In this document: positions 7,204 through 16,130 of the stretch, one piece after another | How the letters are laid out: every line of letters begins with the position of its first letter | Position numbering within the stretch: the stretch's first letter is position 1 | From: Armatimonadota bacterium | GTDB taxonomy: Bacteria; Armatimonadota; UBA5829; DTJY01 | Direction of reading: 5' to 3' | Assembly (NCBI GenBank): GCA_017993055.1 | Contig: JAGONM010000019.1 | Location: 1-39,190, forward strand | DNA: 39,190 nt | Notes under the pieces: generated by a model | Databases searched by the model: none | Told to the model about the DNA's origin: nothing | What the model saw: the letters and a program-made list of their open reading frames with translations, nothing else | Position numbers and translations under genes: made by a program

Positions 7204-10200
7204 TTGAGACGGGAGATATCACCGTCGCGGACAGGACGGTTGATATGCAGCGCGCTCGCGCTGGGCGCGCTGCTTCTCTCGTCAATACCCGTTACTGCTG
7301 AGCTTGCTTCCAACTGCTGGCCGAAGTTCAGGGGAGACATCCGCAACACGGGTTTGAGTCCGGGTCCGGGACCGGGCGGCGACGACCTCGCATGGACCTA
7401 TACCACCGGAGGTGCGATTGCGTCCTCCCCGGCGGTGGCTCCGGGCGGCACGGCGTACTTCACCTCACGCGACGGTTACCTGTATGCGCTCGCGCCCGAC
7501 GGATCACTGGTCTGGCGGTACGGCATCAGCGCCTATTCCGCATACTCCTCGCCCGCGATTGACTCCGACGGCACGGTCTACGTCGGATCGGACGACTACT
7601 ACCTGTACGCCCTGAACCCAAACGGAACCCTCAAGTGGAGGCGCGGGATCGGCTCTCAGATCTCCTCATCTCCGGCGATCGGCGGCGGACGGGTCTACGT
7701 CGGCGCCTCCGGCGGAAGGATCTACGCCGTAAATCAGGACGGCACCGTCGCATGGTACTATCAGACCGGCGGGGCAGTTACCTCCACTGCGGCGGTGGGG
7801 GCCGACGGCACGATCTACATCACCTCAAAGGACACCTACCTCTACGCACTCAGTCCGACGGGCACGCTGAAGTGGCGCTATCGGACGAACAACAGATCGG
7901 AATCGTCCCCGGCTGTCGGCGAGGACGGGACGATCTACTTCGGAAGCGACGACGGCAAGATGTATGCGGTGACCTCAGCGGGCGCTCTCAGTTGGAGCTA
8001 CGCGGTCGGCTCGATGGTGCGCTCGTCACCCGCCATCGGGGCCGACGGCGCGGTATACTTCGGCGCCGACGACGGCTACCTGTATGCCCTGCAGCCCGGC
8101 GGATCGCTCCGCTGGCGGTGCCAGACGGGCGGGATTGTCCGGTCGTCGCCCGCTGTCGGGAGCGACGGGACGGTATATGTGGGATCGCAGGACCGATACA
8201 TCTACGCCCTCAATCCCGATGGGACGCTCAAGTGGAGACGGCTCACGGGCGGATGGGTTGACTCCTCGCCCGCGATCATGGCCGGAGGCAGGCTCTACGT
8301 CGGGTCGTATGACAGCAAGCTCTACGCCTTCGAGAGCGACCAGACCCCGCCGACGACTCCCATCGTGGTGGACGACGGCCTGTACTCCACGAGCCCGGAC
8401 TCCCTCCACGGATCTTGGAGCGCCTCGGACCCGGAGTCCGGAATCGCGGAATACGCATACGCGATCGGGACCGCGCCGGGGTCGGCCGACATCGCGGGCT
8501 GGACTTCGGCAGGCACGGCGACCGAGGTGACCAGGACGGGATTGCCGCTTGTCAACGGGAGCATCTGCTACTTCTCGGTCAAGGCGCGGAGCGGCTCGGG
8601 CCGATGGTCGGATGTCGGCGTAAGCAACGGCATCCTCGTTGATTTCACCGCACCGACCACGCCTGTGGTCGTGGACGACGGGGCGTACACGACCTCGCTC
8701 GCCGCCCTGCATGCATCGTGGAGCGCATCCGACCCGGAGACCGGAGTGGCGGAGTACCAGTACTGCATCGGGACCGCCCCGGGCCTTGACGACATCGCGC
8801 CCTGGACCGGCGTAGGAACGGCGATCGAGGTCACCGCGTCCGGATTGAACCTCGCGAACGGGGGCACGTACTTCTGCAGCGTCAGGGCCAGGAGCACCGC
8901 GGGACTATGGAGCGCTGTCGGCGCGACTGACGGAGTCCTGGCAGATGCAACCCCTCCGGGTGCACCGTCGGTGACCGACGAAGGCGACTTCACCAGTTCG
9001 TCGGACAGTCTCCATGCCTCATGGACAGCAAGCGACACGGAATCGGGGATCGCCGGTTACGAGTACGCGATCGGGACGACTCCAGGCGCATCCGATACTC
9101 TGGGCTGGACGACGGCAGGAAGTTCTACCGAGGCGACGGCGACGGGCCTGACTCTGAGTGACGGCGCGACGTACTACTTCGCCGTGCGGGCGAAGAACAA
9201 CGCCGGTCTGTGGAGCGCCGCGGGGGCCAGCGACGGCATACTGGTTGACCTGTCCGCGCCCTCTAGTCCGGTGGTGACCGACGACGGCGATGCGACCGCC
9301 TCACCGGACACGCTTCACGCCTCCTGGAGCGCGAGCGACCTTCAGAGCGGCGTCGTCGAGTACCTCTACGCCATCGGCACATCACCGGGGAGCTCGGACG
9401 TCGCGGGCTGGACGTCGGCAGGTACCGAAGCGGAGATCACCCGGAGCGGCCTCTCCCTGGCCAGCGGCACTACCTACTACTTGGCGGTGAAAGCGAAGAA
9501 CGGAGCGGGGCTCTGGTCGGAGGTCGGATCGAGCGACGGGATACTCGTGGACCTGACGCCTCCGATCACGCCAATCGTAGTGGATGACGGCGAGTTCACC
9601 GCGAGCGCGGACACTCTTCACGCCTCCTGGCATTCATCGGACGCGGAGACCGGCGTCGCCGAGTATCAGTACCGCATCGGCACCGCGCCGGGGCTCGATG
9701 ACGTCGCGCCGTGGACATCCGCCGGCCTGTCCACCGAGATCGCGCGCGGCGGATTGAGCCTGACGAGCGGGACGACGTACTACTTCGGGGTGAGGTCGAG
9801 AAACTCCGTCGGCCTGTGGAGCCAGGTCGGTACGAGCGACGGTATCTTGGCGGACCTGACGCCTCCAAGTATCCCGGCCGTCACCGACGACGGCACCTAC
9901 ACGTCATCCATGAGCGAACTGCGCGCATCCTGGACGGCAGCCGACGCCGAAACCCCCATCGTGGAGTACCAGTACGCAATCGGGACGACCGCGGGCGGGC
10001 TGGAGATCGCCGGGTGGACCCCCGTCGGGACGGCGACCGAGGCAACCTTCACCAACCTGCCGCTGGCAAACGGCGGCACGTACTACATCTCGATCCGCGC
10101 GAGGAACGCGGTCGGCCTGTGGAGCGGTCCCGGCACGACCGACGGCATCACGGTTGACATAACCGGGCCGTCCACCCCCGTCGTGGAGGACGATGGAGAC

Positions 10201-12453
10201 TTCACGTACTCCTTTGACACGCTGAACGCGACATGGGCGTCCGCCGACCCGGAGAGCGGCATCGCGGAGTACCTCTACGCGATCGGGACGGCCCCGGGCG
10301 CGACCGACACGGCCGACTGGACCTCGGCCGGGGCGTCGGGCGGGATTTCGAGATCCGGGCTCGATCTGGCAGACGGGGTGCTGTATTACTTCTCCGTGAA
10401 GGCGCGTAACGGCGCGGGAATGTGGAGCGCGACAGCGTTCAGCGACGGGATCGCCTGCCTGCCCTCGCCGGTGTGGCCGAAGTTCCGAAGGGACGCCGTC
10501 AACAGCGGGCTGAGCGACTTCAACGGCTCCCGGTACGGCGCGCTCCTGTGGGAGTTCCCGACGTCCGGCTGGGTCGAATCGTCGCCGGCGATAGGTGGCG
10601 ACGGGACGATCTACATCGGCTCGGGCGACGGGCATATGTACGCCATCCGCGCGAACGGCACGATGAACTGGGACTACCAGACCGGAGGCCCGATAGACTC
10701 ATCCCCGGCGATAGGCGGACGCGGCGAGATATACTTCGGCTCGTACGACGGCTACCTGTACTGCCTGGCGTCGAACGGCTCCCTGAGGTGGAGGTACCGC
10801 ACCGGCGACATGGTCTGGTCGTCGCCCCTGATCGGTCCGGACGGAACGATCTACATCGGCTCCCATGACGGCTACCTGCACGCGGTGAACCCGAACGGCA
10901 CGCGCAAGTGGCGTTTCAACGCCGGCGGAGCGGTATGGTCGTCGCCCGCGATGAGTTCCGACGGCGTTCTGTACTTCGGCGGCGGCGACACGAACATCTA
11001 CGCGGTGTATGCCGCGGCAGGGACGCTCAAGTGGAAGTACGTGACTGAGACGGCCGTAGACTCATCCCCTTGCATCGCGCCGGACGGGACGATCTATGCA
11101 GGGTCGGGAGACAGCTACTTCTACGCGCTGAGGCCCGACGGCACGCTCAAATGGAGATGCTACACCGGCTGGCCGGCCGATTCGTCCGCCGCCGTCGCGC
11201 CGGACGGGACGGTCTACGTCGGCGCGGGCCACAGTTGGACGGAGGGAGCGCTCTACGCGTTCAATCCGAACGGCAGCGTGAAATGGAGTTACGCAGTGCC
11301 CGGCTCGGTCAGGTCGTCCCCCACCCTCGGCGCGGACGGCACGATATACTTCGGGTGCGGGGACGGGTTCGTGTACGCCCTGACGCCAGCCGGAACGCTG
11401 AAGTGGAGGCACGACACGGGGGCTCCGGTTCTCTGCTCTGCCGCGATCGGAAGGGACGGGACTCTCTGCATCGGCTCTTACTCCGGATCGGTCTACGCGT
11501 TCAGGGATACGGGGATTGACGACACTACCCCGCCGACGACGCCGCTGGTCACCGACGAGGGGGCGTATACCCTCAGCGCGACCGGCCTGTCCGCATCGTG
11601 GACGGCGAGCGACCCCGAATCGGGCATCGTGGAGTACCAGTACGCGATCGGGACGGCGCCGGGGGCGTTCAACACCGTGCCCTGGACTTCGACGGGCGGG
11701 ACGGCGTCGGTCACGCGGAACGGGCTGAGCCTGACGCGCGGGACGACCTACTACGTCTCGGTGAAGGCCAGGAACTCGGCGATGATGTGGAGCCCGGCGG
11801 GGTCGTCGGACGGGATCGTTCCCGTGAACGCGAGCGACGTGAGTTCGATCGGCAGGGCGGAGAACCTACCGGACACCGCGCTCGCCTGCCTGGACGACGT
11901 GGTGGTGACCGGCTCGTTTTCCGACTGCTTCTACGTGGAACAGCCGGACCGCTCGGCGGGCATAAAGGTCGCCGCAAACGGGAAGCCGATCCCGGCGGAG
12001 GGCACGCTGGTGTCGCTGGTCGGAACGATGACGACGGTCGGCGGCGAGGCGGCGGTCTCGCTCGGCACCGTTCACCGGAAGGGGACGGCGTCCGTGCCGA
12101 GGGCGCTGGGGATGGTGCTGAAGACGGTGTGCCCCGAGAGACCCGACCTGAGGCCGGGCGGGACCTCCGCTCCCGGGCTCGAGACCATCGGCCTGCTGGT
12201 GACGATACGGGGGCGCGTGACGGCGGTGATGTCGGACTCGTTCTACGTGGACGACTGCTCTGGATACGCCGACCCGCTCGGAATATCCGGCATCAAGGTG
12301 CGGACGACCAGCCTCTCGCCATTGCGGGTGATCACTCCGCCGGCGAACGGCAAGTGGGTGCGGGTGACCGGAGTGCTGTCGGTCGAGCCGATCAACGGGA
12401 GCTTCCGGCACGTCCTCCGCCCGCATGCCCAGACGGCGATCGGGCTGCTCTGA
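7204..12453 (+). CDS. Giant secreted protein with two PQQ-like eight-blade propellers, eight 101-residue modules and OB-like C-terminus
   Basis: The protein has 1749 aa and a signal peptide ending near IPVTA. Residues ~40-380 hold eight BamB/PQQ-like blades (SSPAIxxDGTxYxGSxDxxLYALxPxGxLKWR). Residues ~382-1085 hold seven 101-residue modules like those in the preceding gene. Residues ~1088-1440 hold a second eight-blade array with its own lead-in (WPKFRRDAVNSGLS, matching WPKFRGDIRNTGLS at the N-terminus). Residues ~1444-1543 hold an eighth module, and ~1545-1749 two OB-like domains. No quinoprotein catalytic residues stand out, so scaffold or binding roles are more likely than dehydrogenase activity. 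The start is taken as TTG 7204. An ATG at 7199 has better Shine-Dalgarno spacing but is one base out of frame and stops after two codons. The true start may therefore hide a one-base change. Confidence 0.83.
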   Translation: MRREISPSRTGRLICSALALGALLLSSIPVTAELASNCWPKFRGDIRNTGLSPGPGPGGDDLAWTYTTGGAIASSPAVAPGGTAYFTSRDGYLYALAPDGSLVWRYGISAYSAYSSPAIDSDGTVYVGSDDYYLYALNPNGTLKWRRGIGSQISSSPAIGGGRVYVGASGGRIYAVNQDGTVAWYYQTGGAVTSTAAVGADGTIYITSKDTYLYALSPTGTLKWRYRTNNRSESSPAVGEDGTIYFGSDDGKMYAVTSAGALSWSYAVGSMVRSSPAIGADGAVYFGADDGYLYALQPGGSLRWRCQTGGIVRSSPAVGSDGTVYVGSQDRYIYALNPDGTLKWRRLTGGWVDSSPAIMAGGRLYVGSYDSKLYAFESDQTPPTTPIVVDDGLYSTSPDSLHGSWSASDPESGIAEYAYAIGTAPGSADIAGWTSAGTATEVTRTGLPLVNGSICYFSVKARSGSGRWSDVGVSNGILVDFTAPTTPVVVDDGAYTTSLAALHASWSASDPETGVAEYQYCIGTAPGLDDIAPWTGVGTAIEVTASGLNLANGGTYFCSVRARSTAGLWSAVGATDGVLADATPPGAPSVTDEGDFTSSSDSLHASWTASDTESGIAGYEYAIGTTPGASDTLGWTTAGSSTEATATGLTLSDGATYYFAVRAKNNAGLWSAAGASDGILVDLSAPSSPVVTDDGDATASPDTLHASWSASDLQSGVVEYLYAIGTSPGSSDVAGWTSAGTEAEITRSGLSLASGTTYYLAVKAKNGAGLWSEVGSSDGILVDLTPPITPIVVDDGEFTASADTLHASWHSSDAETGVAEYQYRIGTAPGLDDVAPWTSAGLSTEIARGGLSLTSGTTYYFGVRSRNSVGLWSQVGTSDGILADLTPPSIPAVTDDGTYTSSMSELRASWTAADAETPIVEYQYAIGTTAGGLEIAGWTPVGTATEATFTNLPLANGGTYYISIRARNAVGLWSGPGTTDGITVDITGPSTPVVEDDGDFTYSFDTLNATWASADPESGIAEYLYAIGTAPGATDTADWTSAGASGGISRSGLDLADGVLYYFSVKARNGAGMWSATAFSDGIACLPSPVWPKFRRDAVNSGLSDFNGSRYGALLWEFPTSGWVESSPAIGGDGTIYIGSGDGHMYAIRANGTMNWDYQTGGPIDSSPAIGGRGEIYFGSYDGYLYCLASNGSLRWRYRTGDMVWSSPLIGPDGTIYIGSHDGYLHAVNPNGTRKWRFNAGGAVWSSPAMSSDGVLYFGGGDTNIYAVYAAAGTLKWKYVTETAVDSSPCIAPDGTIYAGSGDSYFYALRPDGTLKWRCYTGWPADSSAAVAPDGTVYVGAGHSWTEGALYAFNPNGSVKWSYAVPGSVRSSPTLGADGTIYFGCGDGFVYALTPAGTLKWRHDTGAPVLCSAAIGRDGTLCIGSYSGSVYAFRDTGIDDTTPPTTPLVTDEGAYTLSATGLSASWTASDPESGIVEYQYAIGTAPGAFNTVPWTSTGGTASVTRNGLSLTRGTTYYVSVKARNSAMMWSPAGSSDGIVPVNASDVSSIGRAENLPDTALACLDDVVVTGSFSDCFYVEQPDRSAGIKVAANGKPIPAEGTLVSLVGTMTTVGGEAAVSLGTVHRKGTASVPRALGMVLKTVCPERPDLRPGGTSAPGLETIGLLVTIRGRVTAVMSDSFYVDDCSGYADPLGISGIKVRTTSLSPLRVITPPANGKWVRVTGVLSVEPINGSFRHVLRPHAQTAIGLL
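7411..8343 (+). repeat. First PQQ-like propeller array (8 blades)
   Basis: Eight 'SSPA' blade starts can be counted (ASSPAV, YSSPAI, SSSPAI, TSTAAV, ESSPAV, RSSPAI, RSSPAV, DSSPAI). Each is followed by DGTVYVGS and YALNPDGTLKW-type strands. Confidence 0.85.
8347..10458 (+). repeat. Seven copies of the 101-residue VxDDG module
   Basis: Copies start near residues 382, 483, 583, 683, 783, 884 and 984. Each carries 'VxDDG' or 'VTDEG', 'LHASW', 'ESGIAEYxYAIGT' and 'YYFxVxAxNxxGLWS'. The spacing is nearly constant at about 100 residues. Confidence 0.85.
10471..11520 (+). repeat. Second PQQ-like propeller array (8 blades)
   Basis: Eight blades again: VESSPAI, IDSSPAI, VWSSPLI, VWSSPAM, VDSSPCI, ADSSAAV, VRSSPTL and VLCSAAI. 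The array is introduced by a WPKFR..N.GLS motif like that of the first array and followed by one more 101-residue module (11530-11826). Confidence 0.85.
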
Positions 12454-12811
12454 GCGACGCCTCGATTATTCCTTTCTACTCCTCCGCTCGATACCCTTGC
12501 GCCTGTTATCACAGCAAGCGAGCCTCTTATTGTTTGTATACCGATCCAAATATACAAGTTTCTTGATGGGTGGTTTGACATTCGGTGATACTGGGTAGAG
12601 AGGATGTTGGTTACACACCAACTCACCGACCCTCGGTAACAGGTGAGTGGGTTTCTTGTGTCACCGATTTCCGTCGCCAGTCTTCACTGGTGCCGCGGGA
12701 TCAACGTCATGTGCGGCTTGAAGCCAGCACCCGGATAGTGGCTGCCGTTCAATATCTGGCTGATACCGAATCAGTTTCCTCAACTGATGCGTGGAAAAGG
12801 AGATACTACTA
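12454..12811 (+). other. Gene-free interval with two inverted repeats
   Basis: This 358-base gap holds no convincing gene. It contains ACTCACC (12621-12627) facing GGTGAGT (12642-12648), with a nested CCGA/TCGG pair. It also has a TTGACA (12575-12580) without a good -10 partner, and the hairpin at 12770-12788. It probably holds the promoter and leader of the NlpC/P60-like gene. Confidence 0.5.
12770..12788 (+). promoter_or_regulatory. Hairpin just upstream of the ribosome binding site
   Basis: ATCAGTT (12770-12776) and AACTGAT (12782-12788) are perfect inverted repeats around a five-base loop. The hairpin ends nine bases before the AGGAG at 12798-12802. It could stabilise the mRNA or act as an operator half-site pair; neither is shown. 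Confidence 0.45.
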
Positions 12812-15800
12812 ATGCAGAACCGGCTCATTGCTGTTGCGCTGTTGTGTCTGACGTTCCTATTGGCGTCTGTGGAAGTAACTCTGGCGGTGACGGCTGAGGA
12901 TGTGATAGCGGTTGCTCGCCAGGAATGCGGGGACGCGACCGGTGCAGGGCAGGGGCATTTTTGGTGGCCGGGAAATACCACTACGCTCCAGCCGTGGAAT
13001 CCGATCCCTCCAGGCACATACTCCCGCATTGATCTGGCCAAGAACCTGTGGGCTGGTGCGTGCGGCAATGTACCCGCCGACCCCCCGAGCACCGGATGTA
13101 AGACACATAATAGTGCACCAGCGCAGTACTGTTGCACGGGTCATAGACATTACGACTGTGTTGGTTTCATCTGGTATTGTTTTAGAACCGTAGATGCCAT
13201 AGGCTTGATTGACGATCGTTACTATGGCGATCCATGGGAAGGATACGGATGGCGAGGTTGGCGTTCAATCGAAGCCGGTTGGTCCGGCGTCAAGCTTGAT
13301 TACGAGGAATGGTACAATAACCCGCAGCTTAGGAAACTCGGCGACATCATAGTATGCGGTGCCTGCGATCCGGGCTCCGCGTGCGACGAGTTTGATGAGG
13401 ACGATCCTATCGGTCATCTAGCTCTATATGTGGGCGGCCAGAGCATGATAGACTGCATACATTTCAGCGCGTCTGATACCGGCGTTAGGGAACGGCAGTT
13501 GAGGCCTGTATGCAGTTGTCAGATCAAGGGCAGGCCATGGAAGGTACTGAGGCCGACTTACGACGAACCATGTCGTGCCTCCATTACAGTACGCAAACTT
13601 GACCGGGGACTCCCCCTAGAAGGATTCCCGATTGAGATGGAGAAACCGGATGGCACCACGCTGTCGCAGCCTACCGATGTGGACGGTTACGCGCGATTCA
13701 AGGATCTGGTGACGGATGCGGACAAGGACTACGTCGTCAGAGAGAACGTGATCATCACCGATGGCATCATATCCTGGAACGGAAAGCGGTATCGCCCCGA
13801 CGGACCGACCACATACAGTATTCGAGTGACACAATGTGAAGACTATGCACGCATCTTTGACAACGTGTGTCTCGGGTCCGTTACCGCGCGGAAGTTCAAC
13901 GACTGCAACATGAACGGGCGGCGCGACTCCGGCGAGGCTTTCATCCCAGGGTGGCCGATGCGGCTCACCGGCGTCAAGGTGAACGGCGAGGCGGTCGGGC
14001 CGATTGACAAGCTGACCGACGGGAACGGCGCGGTCAAGTTCGCGGATCTCGATCCCGGCGACTACGTGGTGAGCGAACTCGGGAACGGGATCAGTTGGAC
14101 AAAGGTACAGAGCACCTGCGGCGCGACCTCCTACTGCGATTGGCGCACGTCGTGGGGCGGCAAGCGGTGGCAGGCCACTCAACCTCGACCGCCGGACAAC
14201 TGTAATGCCGCCGGCGCGGCGCCGTCGCTCCCGGTCCACATAGACTGCAACGACGTTGACATCGCGTTCGGCAACGTGGAACTCGGCGAGGTGAAGGCGT
14301 TCAAGTTCCACGACATGAACCTCGACAAGGAGTTCCAGCCGGTCGGCGAGGCGGACGCGGGCGGCGACCAGAAATGTACACCCGCCGAGCCGTTCACCGA
14401 CCTCAACTGCAACGGCAAGTGGGACGACGGCGAGTACTTCAGCGACCTCAACGGGAACAAAACGTGGGACCCCGCGGAGGCATTCGCGGACTCGGACGGC
14501 GACGGCTCCTACGACTGGCCGGAGTGCCCGGTCCCGACCTGGCCGTTCGCACTCACGGGCCTGCGGGCCGACGGTCGGCCGATCTGCCCGAAGGGGCTCA
14601 CGGGAGCCGACGGATGGGTGACGTTCCCCGACATCCCGCCGAGCAACGCCTCGGGCTACCGCCTCGCGGAGGACGACGGCATACTCCACTGGTGCGCCGT
14701 CAACCTCGGCTGGCCGGACGACCCGATACTGCGGTGCTCCTACACCGTGACCGACATCTGCACCGGCGCGGGGCCGTGCCGGACGATTGACCGCTGGCAG
14801 GCGACGACCACGACGTTCATGGACTTCGTGCTGCAGTGCGGGGCCGATCGGGAGGAGCAGTTCGGAAACATCTGCCTCGCCCGCGTTGACGGGATGAAGC
14901 TCATCTACGACGACGGGATGCCGGGGCAGGCCGACCCGGTCTTCCGTCCTTGGGCGATATGCCTCGCGGGGAAGGACCATTACGGGCGCGACGTCATACC
15001 GAGCGCGTCGCCGTGCACACCGCTCCCGCCGGCGGGACAGGCCCCGATCACGATCCCCTGCCATAGTCCGGCATGGTATGAGACGATCTGCAGCGGGGCG
15101 GACGGCACGTTCAGCTTCGTTGACCTGCTTCCGGGCCACTACCACCTGACCGAGCAGCCGGACGCCAACTACCGCATGGCGATCTCAAGGCCGATGCTCT
15201 CCGGGTTCGACGTCATGTGCTGCCCGGAGGAGGTAGAGATACAGAACATCCGCAAGGACCTCGCGTGGAAGGTATACCAGACCTATCCCGGCGACTCGAA
15301 CGAGGCGGAACTCGGCAACTTCGGCTACGGCGGCATGCTGGGCGATCTGATCCGCGCGGTGCCGGGCGCGCTGAAGATCGTCCCGGGAGAGAACTGGACG
15401 AACTACAAGCAGGGCGCCCAGCTCTGCCGTGAGACTCCGGGCAAGAGCACCATACTGACGAAGAAGTTCGACGGGTTCTCGCAGTGCGGGGACGTGTTCT
15501 ATCCCCTGACGGTGAGCCAGCAGGGCACGTCGAACATCCGGCTGTGGTGGCCGCTGATGTACGAGCCGCCGACCACGACTTGGACGCTGAGGCTGATCTA
15601 CGGCACGAAGACGGCCGTGCGCTTCCCCGGCGAATCCAGGGAGGGATACGTGCATGAGGACGTGTGGCGGTGGGTGGTCGAGACAGACATCCCGCACATG
15701 AAGCTGTTCCTGGACCTGCTGAGGGAGGCTCCGTTCGGCCTCGACGAGGTGCCGCTGATCTCCGATGAGGTGATGTACCCGGCGCTTCATGCGAAGCTCG

Positions 15801-16036
15801 ACGCGGTGCAGGCGGCGGTTGACGCGGGCAACAAGGTGTCCGCGGGGCTGCTGCTGGGGCAGTTCGAGATGCAGGTGATGGATGCGTGCATCGCTCTATC
15901 GCCCGCGAAGCCGTTCCCGACCGGACCGGGGACGGGGATAGCGAACTCGTTCGAGAACCCGGCGTGCTGTAAGCTCCTCGTGGACGCAGAGCATGTGGGG
16001 AAGACGCTCAACATCTTCCAGCCGACGAAGGACTAG
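12812..16036 (+). CDS. Secreted NlpC/P60-like protein with SdrD-B-like modules and the shared C-terminal domain
   Basis: The protein has 1074 aa from ATG 12812, chosen because AGGAG (12798-12802) and the signal peptide (ending SVEVTLA) fit it; a GTG 21 bases upstream fits neither. Residues ~28-250 resemble NlpC/P60 cysteine peptidases: nucleophile C116 in HYDCVGF, H202 in GHLALYVG, possible third residue H217. Such enzymes cut peptide stems of peptidoglycan. Residues ~255-810 are SdrD-B/prealbumin-like beta modules (VTARKFNDCNMNGRRDSGE, DLDPGDYVVSE). They include three consecutive calcium-loop-like motifs at 530-571 (DLNCNGKWDDGE, DLNGNKTWDPAE, DSDGDGSYDWPE). Residues 822-1074 are the ~254-residue domain also found in the convergent gene and in the 1858-aa protein. 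Enzyme activity is inferred from motifs only. Confidence 0.85.
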   Translation: MQNRLIAVALLCLTFLLASVEVTLAVTAEDVIAVARQECGDATGAGQGHFWWPGNTTTLQPWNPIPPGTYSRIDLAKNLWAGACGNVPADPPSTGCKTHNSAPAQYCCTGHRHYDCVGFIWYCFRTVDAIGLIDDRYYGDPWEGYGWRGWRSIEAGWSGVKLDYEEWYNNPQLRKLGDIIVCGACDPGSACDEFDEDDPIGHLALYVGGQSMIDCIHFSASDTGVRERQLRPVCSCQIKGRPWKVLRPTYDEPCRASITVRKLDRGLPLEGFPIEMEKPDGTTLSQPTDVDGYARFKDLVTDADKDYVVRENVIITDGIISWNGKRYRPDGPTTYSIRVTQCEDYARIFDNVCLGSVTARKFNDCNMNGRRDSGEAFIPGWPMRLTGVKVNGEAVGPIDKLTDGNGAVKFADLDPGDYVVSELGNGISWTKVQSTCGATSYCDWRTSWGGKRWQATQPRPPDNCNAAGAAPSLPVHIDCNDVDIAFGNVELGEVKAFKFHDMNLDKEFQPVGEADAGGDQKCTPAEPFTDLNCNGKWDDGEYFSDLNGNKTWDPAEAFADSDGDGSYDWPECPVPTWPFALTGLRADGRPICPKGLTGADGWVTFPDIPPSNASGYRLAEDDGILHWCAVNLGWPDDPILRCSYTVTDICTGAGPCRTIDRWQATTTTFMDFVLQCGADREEQFGNICLARVDGMKLIYDDGMPGQADPVFRPWAICLAGKDHYGRDVIPSASPCTPLPPAGQAPITIPCHSPAWYETICSGADGTFSFVDLLPGHYHLTEQPDANYRMAISRPMLSGFDVMCCPEEVEIQNIRKDLAWKVYQTYPGDSNEAELGNFGYGGMLGDLIRAVPGALKIVPGENWTNYKQGAQLCRETPGKSTILTKKFDGFSQCGDVFYPLTVSQQGTSNIRLWWPLMYEPPTTTWTLRLIYGTKTAVRFPGESREGYVHEDVWRWVVETDIPHMKLFLDLLREAPFGLDEVPLISDEVMYPALHAKLDAVQAAVDAGNKVSAGLLLGQFEMQVMDACIALSPAKPFPTGPGTGIANSFENPACCKLLVDAEHVGKTLNIFQPTKD
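15275..16033 (+). other. Shared C-terminal domain, copy 1
   Basis: Residues 822-1074 of the NlpC/P60-like protein. The conserved blocks are YPGDSN, VPG, W-N, QCGDVF, QQGTSNIR, WPLMYE, TTWTL, DEVPLISDEVMYP, DACIALSP and GPGTGIANS with ENPACCKLLVDAE. Four cysteines are shared by all three copies. Confidence 0.9.
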
Positions 16037-16069
16037 CAGCGGAAACCGGGACGGTTGACTGACGAAGAA

Positions 16070-16109
16070 AAGGGAGTCGGGACTTCGGTCCCGACTCCCT
16101 TGTTGTTTC
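16070..16109. terminator. Bidirectional intrinsic terminator
   Basis: A perfect 14-base-pair stem (16070-16083 with 16088-16101) is closed by a TTCG tetraloop. It is followed by TTGTTGTTT on the plus strand and by TTTTCTTCGTC on the minus strand. It sits between two convergent genes and should end both transcripts. Confidence 0.92.
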
Positions 16110-16130
16110 CGTGGAGGGAAGGAGCGGCGG

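Noticed and set aside
7411-11520. Quinoprotein (PQQ) dehydrogenase
   Set aside because: The blades match the BamB/PQQ-like repeat, but there is no catalytic Asp/Glu set or disulphide ring typical of the enzymes; scaffold propellers are more likely.
5368-11826. DNA tandem repeat or CRISPR array
   Set aside because: The periodicity is about 300 bases and in frame, so it reflects protein modules, not spacers or satellite DNA.
12575-12603. TTGACA as a -35 element
   Set aside because: No acceptable -10 hexamer at 16-18 bases; nearest candidates are at 15 bases or too close.
12585-12812. 75-aa plus-strand open frame before the NlpC/P60-like gene
   Set aside because: No signal, domain or ribosome site; it overlaps the leader and inverted repeats, and its composition is unlike the neighbouring genes.
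13616-15145. 509-aa minus-strand open frame
   Set aside because: Antisense shadow of the NlpC/P60-like gene, which has a clear signal peptide and domains.
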